Assembly (NCBI GenBank): GCA_050296515.1
Contig: JBNKRJ010000003.1
Location: 1-64,000, forward strand
Length of the DNA stretch: 64,000 bases
Reading direction: 5' to 3'
Source: NBLH01 sp050296515
GTDB taxonomy: Bacteria > Bacteroidota > Bacteroidia > Bacteroidales > NBLH01
The translations under genes were made by a program, and so were the position numbers. Under the pieces are notes generated by a model that saw only the letters and a program-made list of their open reading frames with translations, was not told the origin of the DNA and did not search any database. The stretch's first letter is position 1. Each line of letters starts with the position of its first letter. Of this stretch, positions 1 to 9,112 are shown piece by piece.

Positions 1-9
1 CTTTATTCC

Positions 10-89
10 GCAGCATATTTTTTAGTTTTTGATTCACCCTTAATTTACTAATAATTAAGGTATTAACAAAATAATATGCTGCATTTTTT
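10..89 (+). terminator. Nested hairpin with T-tract, probable terminator of an upstream gene
   Basis: An outer perfect 10-bp stem (10-19 with 73-82) encloses an inner perfect 8-bp stem (38-45 with 53-60). A run of T residues follows directly. This fits an intrinsic terminator reading rightward from a gene left of the window. The long spacing between stems also fits a decayed palindromic repeat. Confidence 0.45.
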
Positions 90-178
90 TATTCTACTTT
101 TCTGTTTATCAGTACTTTAATTTAGTGCTAAACTTGAGTTATTTAAATCCAAATACAACCTCACCCAATCAGGACAAT

Positions 179-304
179 ATGCCAGTATACAAGCCGCTAT
201 ACTTTGCAGAAATGCCAACGTTTAAGCCTGATTCTTCGGCTAAATATCATATGCTTATGAAAAAGGTTGGAGTGAAAACATTTGAAGACAGGTTGATTGA
301 ATAA
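179..304 (+). pseudogene. Possible short gene remnant
   Basis: A 41-codon ATG frame, rich in aromatic residues near its start and ending in FEDRLIE. A stretch around the codons for MLMKKVGV resembles the DNA at about 44829-44851, where the frame is broken by one base. Two similar decayed pieces in one window suggest copies of the end of one ancestral gene. I do not recognise the protein. Confidence 0.25.
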
Positions 305-743
305 CCAGACTTCTTTTTCTGATCTGTCAAATAAAAGATTGCATTAGAACTTTTAGCTAGCTAACATAAAAACCAAACAAGGAATTGCTGAATTACTAAA
401 GTAAATTATAAAAGTTAACAGTGGGAATTTAGAACTTTAGAAACCAATTATAAAACTTTGGAAGGTAAATATAATTGATATTTCCCATGTTTTATAGATT
501 CCTGAATAACAAGCACTTACACCTTCATCATCAAAAATAAAGTCTGATAATCAACAGTTTATAATTACCACTATGTAATGTTTAACTTTGTTTTTCAACT
601 TCAGGGTTGAATCAGGTCTTCATTTTTTGGTTATTCACTTCGTTCATGAGCTCCACTTTGTTCCGGTTGACCCAAAAATGAAGCAACTCAGGCGAAGCCG
701 ATCTCATGAAGTTCTGCAAGAACGAGTAAAAAAGTCAAGGCTG

Positions 744-861
744 CATGGAAAACCTTCTCCATCTCTTATCAGGCCTAAGTGCGGCCGGGTGATCTTCGAA
801 CAAGTTCGAAGCTTCCCGGTCTTACTAAGGCTTGATTGCAAGCTGAAAAAGGTTTTCCATG
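744..861. repeat. Long nested hairpin element
   Basis: The ends form a perfect 13-bp inverted repeat (744-756 with 849-861). Inside, 771-784 pairs with 820-833 with a few wobbles and two mismatches. Then 785-789 pairs with 815-819, and the tip is a perfect 8-bp stem (794-801 with 804-811) closed by two bases. This is more GC-rich than the surroundings and folds well on either strand. It could be a structured RNA, a MITE-like palindrome or a decayed repeat. A partial copy of the right flank (about 847-890) recurs at about 2047-2076. Confidence 0.6.
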
Positions 862-1083
862 AGGCCAACCGCTCTACCTTCAATAACGCATCATCTTTTA
901 TTCATAAATTTGACCTGAGAAACATCAGTTATACAATAATAGTCTCTTTTCGATAGCAAGGAAACATTAATAAAGCCTGACTATGCGTTCCTAAATCAAA
1001 AGGCACTATAACTTAAAAAACAAAACCAAGTTAAAATATTGCATTTAATTTTTATCTTTAGTTTTTAATTTAAAATCAAATAA

Positions 1084-1836
1084 ATGATGAAAACCTTTAA
1101 AACTTTATTCTTAATTATTTGCCTTGCAGCAATTCAGTTAACCACTTATGCTCAAAATAAAAAAGTAGCAGTAACCACCTTTTGGGTATCAAAACATATT
1201 GGATTTGAAGAGTTAGGTGGTGCAGCAGGGCTAGCAGCTTCTATAGCTTCTCTTGCTGATGATCCAAATTTCAATTTACAACCTGTATTAGACAACTTTT
1301 ATAACACTTTTACAACCGAATATGCAAAACAATTCCCTTTTGATTTAGTTCCTGAAAATGAGGTTCTTGAAAAACCAGAATACAAAAGCTATGAGGGCAG
1401 ATACAATGAATCAAAAGATGTTGACAGAGCCAAAATTTTCCAGCAATTTCTGACTCCTAAAACCTACAAACCTCTTCAGGAGTCTCTAATTAAGGGGGAA
1501 AAAAGCAATCAAATGCAAATGGTTGAGATGTTTAAAGATATGGCTGACGGAGTTATGTTTGTTTCTATGGGATATGATTTTGTAAAAAAACCAATACCAT
1601 TTACAGCTGGTATCAGAGCTTTTGTTAGAATTAAAATATGGAACAAAGAAGGGAAAAAAGTATTAACAATCAATGAATATGGCACCTCGAAAAAATCTGT
1701 TGGTATTGTTGGTGGTATTCCTATTATGAAAGTAGAAAAACTATTACCTCTATGTGAAAGTGCTTCTGAAAAACTGGTTAAGGATTTAAATAAGAAGTTA
1801 AAAAAGATTGCAAAAAAAGCAGCTAAAAAACTATAA
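1084..1836 (+). CDS. Secreted/periplasmic protein of unknown function
   Basis: 250 residues. A signal peptide is clear: MKTF, then a hydrophobic stretch at about 5-22, ending TYAQ. The mature protein opens with KKVAVTTFWVSKH, which loosely recalls the first strand of CsgG/TolB-like periplasmic proteins, but I cannot assign a family. The C-terminus (about 230-250) is very lysine-rich and probably helical. The gene stands alone. It is preceded by A/T-rich DNA without a clear Shine-Dalgarno, as usual in Bacteroidota, and a strong hairpin follows the stop codon. Secretion is well supported; function is unknown. Confidence 0.8.
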   Translation: MMKTFKTLFLIICLAAIQLTTYAQNKKVAVTTFWVSKHIGFEELGGAAGLAASIASLADDPNFNLQPVLDNFYNTFTTEYAKQFPFDLVPENEVLEKPEYKSYEGRYNESKDVDRAKIFQQFLTPKTYKPLQESLIKGEKSNQMQMVEMFKDMADGVMFVSMGYDFVKKPIPFTAGIRAFVRIKIWNKEGKKVLTINEYGTSKKSVGIVGGIPIMKVEKLLPLCESASEKLVKDLNKKLKKIAKKAAKKL

Positions 1837-2518
1837 TAAAATCACTATCAACAACAAAACCATGCTTGCTCAGGCATGGTTTTGTTGTTGATAGAACGAC
1901 ATCAATTCAAACCGCAATTAAAGACGTTTTCCTAAAAAAATCAGTACTAAAAGGCTGATTATTGCTTACATAGAATAGCAAATTGCTGTTATACTTTAGT
2001 CTTTTATGATTGATAGTAATAAATAATCAAAATACATACTAATATCAAAAGGTTTTCTCTACCTTGAATAATGCATACTATGATTTAGTAACTACTTTTA
2101 ATAATTGAACACGAACAGTCCTCAGAATAAATATTCTTCATCTGTTTGAATAGCAAATAGAATAAGTTGCCTATAATAAATAAATACCCACCACTGCATT
2201 CCACTTAAAAAAAGTAGCCTGACAGCAATGAATTAAACAAGAAATAAATACAGTTAACAACCTGTTTGGTTTCCATATCCACCAATTGCAATTTTGATTT
2301 GATATAAGCTAAGATCACTTTTCTCAGTATATCTAAGCTTAATATTTGAAACTATCTAATGATTAAGTTACCTATATACTGATCATCGCACACTGCCGGA
2401 GCGTTATATAGAAAGCTTGCATATTGTCATAAAAGGTGTTATTTTTACGCGGTACAATAAACAACTGACTACTTGATAGTTAAAATCACAGATTTGCTCC
2501 AACACCAAACAACCGAAC
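1837..2518. other. Intergenic region with a partial repeat copy
   Basis: Apart from the terminator hairpin I see no gene. Positions about 2047-2076 match the right flank of the 744-861 hairpin (AAAGGTTTTC, then CTACCTTGAATAATGCAT), with the intervening 15 or so bases missing. The remainder is AT-rich DNA; the promoter of the sensor kinase must lie near its right end. Confidence 0.5.
1845..1894. terminator. Perfect 21-bp inverted repeat after the 1084-1836 gene
   Basis: 1845-1865 is exactly complementary to 1874-1894, with an 8-base loop. It begins 8 bases after the stop codon. There is no T-run after the right arm, but the left arm's A-rich segments give U-rich pairing, so it probably acts as a terminator or 3' stabilising stem. 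Confidence 0.7.
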
Positions 2519-4711
2519 ATGCCTAGAGCTTATTTAAACATTCTACTAATTATTTCCTCTTTAGTAAATATTGTTTGCTTTAATGGGTTTTCGCAAAGCA
2601 AAGAAATTGACAGTTTACTTATTGCTTTAAATAAAACTTCAAACGATACCATTAAAATTAAAATTCTTCAGAAGTTAACTGATGAATTAATGTATTCAGA
2701 TCCGGACTCTTCTCTAACATTCATCAACCACGGACTAAATCTCTCAAAAGAAAACAATTACTTTCAAGGAATCATTAATGCACATTTAAATTTGGGGACT
2801 TATTATTTTTACAAAAGTGATTATACAACCGCATTGGAATATCTTAGCGAAGCATTAAACATTTCATTAGAAACTAAGAATATACGAAGCGAAGGGAAGG
2901 TTTATAATAACATAGGAATAGTATATGCTAGTATAGATGCAAATAAGCAAGCACTCACTTATTTTCAAAAGGCTCTAAAAATAAGTGAACAGCTCAAAAA
3001 AAAAGATGAAATGGCAAGTACCTATTCAAACATAGGTATTTTACACGAAAGAATGGAGAATCATGTGATGGCTGAAAAATATTACAATCTATCTTTACAA
3101 GGAGCAATTGAACTCAATGATTCTTTCATACTAAGTTACACATATAATAACCTAGGCGGTTTATATAGTAAAACTGACAAAACCACAAAAGCCAAATCTT
3201 CTTATGTAAAAGCTTTAAATATTTTTAAACAGATAAACAACAGACATGGAATGTCAACTGCTTACAATAATCTTGGGATGGTTTTTTTAAAGAACAACGA
3301 ATTTGATTCAGCCCTCCATTATCTCTCAAAATCATATATCATAAAAAAAGATATTGGTGATAAAAAAGGAATTACAACAGTTTTAAACAATAAGGCCGAA
3401 GCCTGTTACGCCAAAGCAGAACACATTAATAATGAATCTATTAAGAATAAACTTCTAAAAAACGCCCATGCTTATGCATCAGAGGCTTTGGAAATTGCAA
3501 AACAACTTAATGTGCTCTCTGAACAACAAAAAGCGTATATGCATTTAGCAAACATTTATTCAGAAAAAAAAGATTTTCAAAAAGCCTTCAATTTCAATAA
3601 AAAATATATAGCAATTAAAGATAGCCTAGTCAGCATTGAAAAAATTAAAGAAATTGCAAATACTGAAGCACTTTATCAGGTTGAAAAAAAAGAAATTCAA
3701 ATTGAAAACCTTAAAAAGGAAAAGCATATTGACAAACTAACATTGCAGAGGGAAAGATCGCGCTCAACATTCTTATTATTTGGCATTGGATTTTTTATTC
3801 TTCTTGTTATAGTTCTATTCATTTTCATAAGCAGAATTCGCAAAAAGAACAGAATAATCAAATCGCAAAATGACAAAATCACCGATCAATACGAAGAAAT
3901 TTTAGAACAAAACTCTGAACTAAGAAATTTCCAGGAGCACCTGGAAGATTTAGTTGAAGAAAGAACAGCCAAATTGTCTGAAGCTCAAAACAATGCTGCA
4001 AAAGCAGATAAACTAAAATCCATATTTCTGGAAAGTGTTTCACACGAAATTAGAACACCATTAAATGCAATAATTGGATTCTCAGCTATTCTAGAAAATG
4101 AAGAAAATTTACCAAAACAAGCACAATTTTATGTGGAGAAAATTATTGGTGGTAGTGATAACTTGTTACGAGTTGTAGACGACATTCTGCAGATTTCCAA
4201 AATTCAAGCTGGCGAGTTAAGTCAGAATTTTGCTCAATTCAATCCTTTGATACTGCTAAAAGAAGTATATGGCAATTTTAAAAATGCTGACTGCTACTTA
4301 AAGAATGAAAAAGTTAGTTTGAAGCTCAACATTGAAGCCATTGACAACATTTCTCTTAAAAGTGACAAAAAAAGTATTGAAAAAATTCTTCGCAGGTTGA
4401 CCGACAACGCAATAAAGTTTACTGATGAAGGAATAGTTGAGCTTGGTGTTTCAATTACTAGTAATCAATCTTTTTGTTTTTATGTTAAAGATACAGGGAT
4501 AGGTATTAACAAAAAAGATCAACCGTATATCTTTGAACGATTCAGAAAAGCTGAATCTAATAAAAATAGACTTTATAGTGGGGTTGGCCTGGGCCTAACC
4601 ATTTCAAAACATTTGGCCGATTTAATAAATGCCAAACTATGGTTCCAATCCGAAAGAGGTGTCGGAAGTACTTTTTTTCTAGAATTCACTCCTGAAAGTT
4701 TCAAGAAATAA
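2519..4711 (+). CDS. TPR-containing sensor histidine kinase
   Basis: 730 residues. A signal peptide (to about residue 26) leads into a periplasmic array of roughly six to seven TPR repeats (about 45-340, repeated YNNIGIVYA/YNNLGGLYS helices). A coiled coil, one membrane helix (about 417-438) and a second coiled coil follow. The cytoplasmic kinase has the HisKA H-box SHEIRTPLNA with phospho-accepting His509, the N-box DNAIKF (about 629-634), the G1 box DTGIGI (about 658) and the G2 box GVGLGLTISKHL (about 690). No receiver domain or DNA-binding domain is attached and no regulator gene is adjacent, so its partner is encoded elsewhere. TPR-type kinases of this layout are common in Bacteroidota; the ligand is unknown. 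Confidence 0.92.
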   Translation: MPRAYLNILLIISSLVNIVCFNGFSQSKEIDSLLIALNKTSNDTIKIKILQKLTDELMYSDPDSSLTFINHGLNLSKENNYFQGIINAHLNLGTYYFYKSDYTTALEYLSEALNISLETKNIRSEGKVYNNIGIVYASIDANKQALTYFQKALKISEQLKKKDEMASTYSNIGILHERMENHVMAEKYYNLSLQGAIELNDSFILSYTYNNLGGLYSKTDKTTKAKSSYVKALNIFKQINNRHGMSTAYNNLGMVFLKNNEFDSALHYLSKSYIIKKDIGDKKGITTVLNNKAEACYAKAEHINNESIKNKLLKNAHAYASEALEIAKQLNVLSEQQKAYMHLANIYSEKKDFQKAFNFNKKYIAIKDSLVSIEKIKEIANTEALYQVEKKEIQIENLKKEKHIDKLTLQRERSRSTFLLFGIGFFILLVIVLFIFISRIRKKNRIIKSQNDKITDQYEEILEQNSELRNFQEHLEDLVEERTAKLSEAQNNAAKADKLKSIFLESVSHEIRTPLNAIIGFSAILENEENLPKQAQFYVEKIIGGSDNLLRVVDDILQISKIQAGELSQNFAQFNPLILLKEVYGNFKNADCYLKNEKVSLKLNIEAIDNISLKSDKKSIEKILRRLTDNAIKFTDEGIVELGVSITSNQSFCFYVKDTGIGINKKDQPYIFERFRKAESNKNRLYSGVGLGLTISKHLADLINAKLWFQSERGVGSTFFLEFTPESFKK

Positions 4712-4843
4712 TTTTCAAAACATCTCTAATTTTTATTCCTCCAATTATTTTAGCCTATCTCAACAGTATTATTATATTTGTTCTAGTATTTAAAACCAAT
4801 TTTAATCATCAAATAACACAAACTTATTTAACTATGAAATAAG

Positions 4844-4895
4844 CAAAAGTAAAATAAACATTTTCATTCATAAAGGAATGTTTATTTTACTTTTG
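4844..4895. repeat. Perfect 19-bp inverted repeat
   Basis: 4844-4862 is exactly complementary to 4877-4895 with a 14-base loop. It is A/T-rich and lies 132 bases after the kinase stop and 42 bases before the next start codon. The left arm has A-tracts and the right arm T-tracts, so a terminator is possible. The symmetrical location just before the next gene also allows an operator or leader hairpin. Confidence 0.65.
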
Positions 4896-4937
4896 TGATT
4901 CCATGTGACAATAAAAACAATCTAAAAAAATAAACAC

Positions 4938-7148
4938 ATGAAAAAGTTTTTCAAATGGGTTTTTATTCTTATCCTACTTGTCGGTGCTACTGGTGGCGGA
5001 TATTATGTTTACGACAACTACATTAAAGAACAAACTACACGGAGCTATTTTAGCATGGTTCCTGAAGATGCCATTTTTGTTATTGAAACTTCGAACCTTA
5101 CTGATGGATGGAAAGCGATAAGCGAAAGTAACATCTGGAATCATCTATTAAAGAACCCTTATTTTTATGATATTAATAAATATGCCGAATTACTTGACGA
5201 CTTTTTAAAAGACAATAAAACAGTAGATCTGGTTCTGCGAAACAGACCTATGCTGATATCCGCTCACATGATTTCAGCGGTTGATTATGATTTTTTGTTT
5301 GTAGTCGATTTACAAAGCGCCAAAACACTTTCGGGAGCCATTGATGAAGTACTGGGATTTGTTGATGGATACGATGTGAAAAAACGAAAATACAAGGAAA
5401 CTGAAATTATTGAATTCATTGACAAAGAGGATCCTCAAAGCATTATTTATTTCACTGTTATCGATAACCTTTTAGTTGGAACCTTTACAGGCCAACTAAT
5501 GGAACGTACATTAGATGGTCGAAACATTGACTATTGGGAGAATAATGAGCAGTATAAGCTTATTACAGATGAACTGAGTACCAGAAAGTTATTCAAGTTT
5601 TATTTTAATTATCGAAGTCTTCCGAGTTTTGTAAGCATTTATGCCGAAGATATGGAAGAATACACTGTTCCGATGTCAAAAGCACTTACTTTTTCGGCCT
5701 TTGATGTTAATCTTGAAGACAATAAGTTAAGCCTTGATGGTTATTCTGCACTCGATTCATTGCCATCGTACTTTAGTGCATTGTCGGATGTAAAGCCGGG
5801 TGAAATGCATGCCCATGAAATTATTTCTGATCAAACTGCGCTTTATGTTTCGATAGGCTTTAAAAATTACAACATATTTTACCAGAGCCTTGTTGATCAA
5901 TATGGAAAGGGGAATGCTGAAGACATGGAAGATTATGCAGGCAATGTAAAAACTGTTGAAAAGTGGTTTGACATAAATGTGCAAAAAGACTTTTTTGATT
6001 GGATTGGGGAGGAAATTGCTTTTATCAAGCTTCGCCCAATTAGTAGTTCGCGGCTTGAAGATGTAATTGCAGTCATTCATACCAACAACATCAATGACGC
6101 AAAGGCAGGAATGGAGAGAATTACAAAGCAGATACGGAAAAGGAGCCCGCTAAAGTTTGACATTATAGAATATAAAAACCACCAAATCAACTATCTTGAA
6201 CGAAAAGGTATCTTCAAGCTATTTTTTGGAAAGCTTTTCAAGAGTCTTGAGAAACCTTATTTTACTTTTATTGATGATTTTGTGGTATTCAGCAACTCTC
6301 CTGATGCATTAAAACAAATTATTGATGATTATCTAAAGGGGCATGTCCTTTCGCACAACAAACAATTTATGGATTTTAAGGCAAATTTTGAAGTAAAATC
6401 AAATGTGTTGATTTTTATTCAGATGCCGAAATTATATTCAAATCTTTATACTTTCTCAAATCCCGAAACCAAAAAATCCATCATGGAAAACAAGGATTTA
6501 ATCCTGAGTTTCAACCGCTTAGGGTTTCAATTAGTATCTGAAAACGATATGTTTAAAACAATTTTAATTTCTGACCATAATGAAGATGCCAGCCTGATGG
6601 ATGAGTTGGAGAAAGTTGAGAAAAAAGCTGCGGACGATTTAATGAAAGAAGACCTTGACTCTCTTAGGTTTAAAATTGTTTTTCCTGATTCGGTAACCAT
6701 GCCCGAAGGTCCTTACAGAGCATTTTACGATGATGGTCAAACCATCAAAGCGGAGGGTAAAATTGAAGATGGAAAACCTGTTGGCTTGTGGAGAACATAT
6801 TATCAGAATGGCAACTTAAAAAATTCTGTAAATTACAAAGACGGATTGGTTAACGGCACAGCATTTTTCTTCTTTAACGATAATAAAGAAACCAAAATGG
6901 CCGAAGTTGTTTTTAATGAGGATATTCCTGAAGGCAAATACCAGGAATTTTTTGAAAATGGAGCTCAAAAGGCGATCTTAAATTACGAAGAAGGAAAGCT
7001 TGAAGGGAATGCTGAGTTTTTCTACCCTACCGGAAGAATAAAAATAAAAGGAAAATTCAAAGACAACGAAAAGAAAGGTAAATGGTTGTTTTATGATGAA
7101 AACGGACAATTGATCAACAAAGAAAAAATGAAAAAGATGAAGAATTAA
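4938..7148 (+). CDS. Membrane-anchored protein with C-terminal MORN/YwqK-like repeats
   Basis: 736 residues. One N-terminal membrane helix (about 5-24), then a large extracytoplasmic region (about 40-560) opening with VPEDAIFVIETSN. This resembles DUF3352-type proteins, though I cannot confirm the family. The last 150 residues (about 590-730) hold several copies of the MORN_2/YwqK antitoxin-like repeat, such as EGPYRAFYDDGQ, VGLWRTYYQNGNLKN and KGKWLFYDENGQL. The region joining the two parts is charged. It sits directly upstream of a nucleoside phosphorylase (37-base gap) and may be co-transcribed. The role is probably structural or binding at the cell envelope; no enzyme motif is seen. Confidence 0.8.
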   Translation: MKKFFKWVFILILLVGATGGGYYVYDNYIKEQTTRSYFSMVPEDAIFVIETSNLTDGWKAISESNIWNHLLKNPYFYDINKYAELLDDFLKDNKTVDLVLRNRPMLISAHMISAVDYDFLFVVDLQSAKTLSGAIDEVLGFVDGYDVKKRKYKETEIIEFIDKEDPQSIIYFTVIDNLLVGTFTGQLMERTLDGRNIDYWENNEQYKLITDELSTRKLFKFYFNYRSLPSFVSIYAEDMEEYTVPMSKALTFSAFDVNLEDNKLSLDGYSALDSLPSYFSALSDVKPGEMHAHEIISDQTALYVSIGFKNYNIFYQSLVDQYGKGNAEDMEDYAGNVKTVEKWFDINVQKDFFDWIGEEIAFIKLRPISSSRLEDVIAVIHTNNINDAKAGMERITKQIRKRSPLKFDIIEYKNHQINYLERKGIFKLFFGKLFKSLEKPYFTFIDDFVVFSNSPDALKQIIDDYLKGHVLSHNKQFMDFKANFEVKSNVLIFIQMPKLYSNLYTFSNPETKKSIMENKDLILSFNRLGFQLVSENDMFKTILISDHNEDASLMDELEKVEKKAADDLMKEDLDSLRFKIVFPDSVTMPEGPYRAFYDDGQTIKAEGKIEDGKPVGLWRTYYQNGNLKNSVNYKDGLVNGTAFFFFNDNKETKMAEVVFNEDIPEGKYQEFFENGAQKAILNYEEGKLEGNAEFFYPTGRIKIKGKFKDNEKKGKWLFYDENGQLINKEKMKKMKN

Positions 7149-7185
7149 AATTTTCTATTATCTTTATATACGGAACTAAATAATT

Positions 7186-8058
7186 ATGAACAGAATAGGT
7201 GAATCAGAATTGATTATTAATGAAGATGGTAGTATTTTTCATCTTCATCTAAAACCAGAACATATTGCAGATACTATTATTCTTGTGGGAGATCAGGACA
7301 GAGTAGATATGGTTTCTGCAAATTTCGAAAAAATTGAATTCAAAGTACAGAATCGTGAATTTAGAACCCATACAGGTATTTTTAATGGAAAAAGAATCAG
7401 TGTGATATCTACTGGAATTGGAACAGATAATATTGATATTGTTGTAAACGAGCTTGATGCCATTAGCAATATTGATTTAACGACAAGAACAGTAAAAAAA
7501 GAGCACAAAAAATTAAGATTAGTCAGGATAGGAACCTCAGGAGCCTTGCAGGAAGATATCCCAGTTGACACGCCTGTAATTACAAAAGAGTCAATTGGGT
7601 TTGATGGTTTGCTCAATTTTTATAAAAACAGGGATTCAATCTCCGATATTACTGCTGAAGAAGCATTTATTAAACATACTGATTGGAACAAGAAACTAGC
7701 AATTCCATACTTTGTTCAGGCATCGAAAGAGCTTGTTGAAAAAGTTGGCTTTGATATGGTTAAAGGTTATACCATTTCGGCTCCGGGTTTTTATGGTCCG
7801 CAAGGCAGAGTTTTGCGTTTACCATTGGGTGATGAAAATCTGAATGAAAAGATAACAGCTTTTAGATACAACGGACTTAAAATCAACAATTTCGAAATGG
7901 AAAGCTCGGCCATTTATGGCTTATCAAAACTGCTTGGACACGAAGCACTTACGGTATGCAATATCATTGCAAACAGAATCAGAAAAGAGTATAGTTCTGA
8001 TTACAAAAAAGCGGTTGCTAAATTAGTATTAAAAGTGCTTGAAAGATTAACAAATTAG
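7186..8058 (+). CDS. Nucleoside phosphorylase, uridine phosphorylase-like
   Basis: 290 residues, close to the usual length for PNP_UDP_1 family enzymes, which split nucleosides with phosphate to base and ribose-1-phosphate. Family features are visible: the N-terminal ILVGDQDRVD segment (phosphate loop), the STGIGTDNIDIVVNEL strand, RIGTSGALQ, the late MESSAIYGLS motif that binds the ribose, and a C-terminal helix. The MESSAIYGL form favours uridine/nucleoside phosphorylase over AMP nucleosidase. It lies 37 bases after the MORN-repeat gene and 62 bases before a SirB1-like gene. It is cytosolic, in pyrimidine or purine salvage. Exact base specificity cannot be read from the sequence. Confidence 0.85.
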   Translation: MNRIGESELIINEDGSIFHLHLKPEHIADTIILVGDQDRVDMVSANFEKIEFKVQNREFRTHTGIFNGKRISVISTGIGTDNIDIVVNELDAISNIDLTTRTVKKEHKKLRLVRIGTSGALQEDIPVDTPVITKESIGFDGLLNFYKNRDSISDITAEEAFIKHTDWNKKLAIPYFVQASKELVEKVGFDMVKGYTISAPGFYGPQGRVLRLPLGDENLNEKITAFRYNGLKINNFEMESSAIYGLSKLLGHEALTVCNIIANRIRKEYSSDYKKAVAKLVLKVLERLTN

Positions 8059-8120
8059 AGATTAGTTAGCTATTTTTGAACCTCTATTATGATTACTAGT
8101 AGCCAGCTGAAAACTGAAAC

Positions 8121-9014
8121 ATGAAAGAATCGGAAATAAAGGCATTAATTACTTTACTTGAAGACCCCGACTGGACAGTTTACGAAGCAGTAAAAACCAG
8201 GTTGGTGGACTTAGGCGAAAAAGTATTGCCACAACTTAGGAGTGCCTGGGAAAAAAGCAAAAGTGATATTTTTCTTGAGCGCTCCCTTACTATTATTTCG
8301 GATGTTCAGTTCAATCAAACTTACGATGTATTTAAAGGATGGGTAAAATCAGATGAGGCCAATCTTTTTGATGGAGCTTTTTTAATTGCCAAATACAAAT
8401 TCCCAGATCTTGACAAGGATGAAATCATGCAAAAGGTTGAAAAAATAAAACGCGATGCATGGTTACAAATGAATGATAACCTAACCCCTCTTGAACAAAT
8501 AAGAGTGTTAAACCACATTATTTTTAACATTCATAAGTTTGTCCGTAATAATATGGACTTCTACTCCCCAAAAAACTCATATCTGAATTTAGTGCTTGAA
8601 ACCAAAAAGGGGAACCCGGTGTCTTTGGCAATACTATACCTTTTAGTTGCTGTAAAACTTGGATTGCCGGTTTATGGAGTAAATCTTCCTAAAAATTTCA
8701 TTTTGGCCTATGTTGAAGAACTTAGCAATTCAAACCTCGAAACCGTTTTGGAAGATAAAATTGTTTCATTTTATATCAATCCATATAACAATGGAGCTGT
8801 TCTGACAAAACGGGAAATTGATTATTTCCTAAAGCAGCAGAAAATAACGCCTCTTGATTACTTTTACACACCTTGTGATAACCACACAACCATTCAAAGG
8901 CTTTTGCTGAACCTTATTTTTGCCTACGAAAGGCAAGAGGATTTTGGGAAAGCTGAAGAATTGAAGAAGTTTTTATCCTTATTTAAAAAGCAACTCCCCG
9001 ATTATACCATTTAG
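8121..9014 (+). CDS. SirB1 / transglutaminase-like fold protein
   Basis: 297 residues, no signal peptide. The N-terminal ~100 residues are helical and HEAT-like (LITLLEDPDWTVYEAVKTRL). Residues about 130-250 carry the SirB1/Transglut_core2 signature: NSYLNLVLETKKGNPVSLAI, then LGLPVYGVNLPKNFIL and a later FYINPYNNGAVLT. A TPR-like tail follows (ERQEDFGKAEEL). The family has a transglutaminase-like fold without a proven activity, and the catalytic cysteine of true transglutaminases is not apparent here. The protein is cytosolic and its role unknown. The start ATG is well placed after a short A-rich leader. Confidence 0.8.
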   Translation: MKESEIKALITLLEDPDWTVYEAVKTRLVDLGEKVLPQLRSAWEKSKSDIFLERSLTIISDVQFNQTYDVFKGWVKSDEANLFDGAFLIAKYKFPDLDKDEIMQKVEKIKRDAWLQMNDNLTPLEQIRVLNHIIFNIHKFVRNNMDFYSPKNSYLNLVLETKKGNPVSLAILYLLVAVKLGLPVYGVNLPKNFILAYVEELSNSNLETVLEDKIVSFYINPYNNGAVLTKREIDYFLKQQKITPLDYFYTPCDNHTTIQRLLLNLIFAYERQEDFGKAEELKKFLSLFKKQLPDYTI

Positions 9015-9078
9015 AACTAATGGCCGAATAATCCATTTAGTTGGCTGAATAATACATAAATACGCAACTTTTGTATCA

Positions 9079-9086
9079 TAGCTTTG
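9079..9086 (+). promoter_or_regulatory. Bacteroidota -7 box (TAGCTTTG) of the GH3 gene
   Basis: TAGCTTTG matches the TANNTTTG -7 consensus of the main sigma factor of Bacteroidota. No clear -33 box is seen. It overlaps the upstream ATG at 9071, so transcription would begin near 9092 and translation at the ATG at 9113. Confidence 0.5.
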
Positions 9087-9112
9087 TACGAAAGAATCAA
9101 AAACAAAAAACT

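Larger units (their letters stand above)
1..1083. other. Gene-poor region with structured repeat remnants
   Basis: I find no convincing protein gene here. The 588-956 reading frame is the by-product of a long hairpin (see 744-861): its translation is rich in Arg, His and Ser and lacks family motifs. A 41-codon ATG frame at 179-304 may be a gene remnant. A second inverted repeat pairs 618-630 with 671-683 (about 12 bp), and a related pair lies near 636-654 and 700-716. Confidence 0.6.

Noticed and set aside
588..956. 122-codon reading frame as a protein gene
   Set aside because: It runs through the long hairpin and its composition (Arg, His, Ser-rich, no motif) matches a structural artefact.
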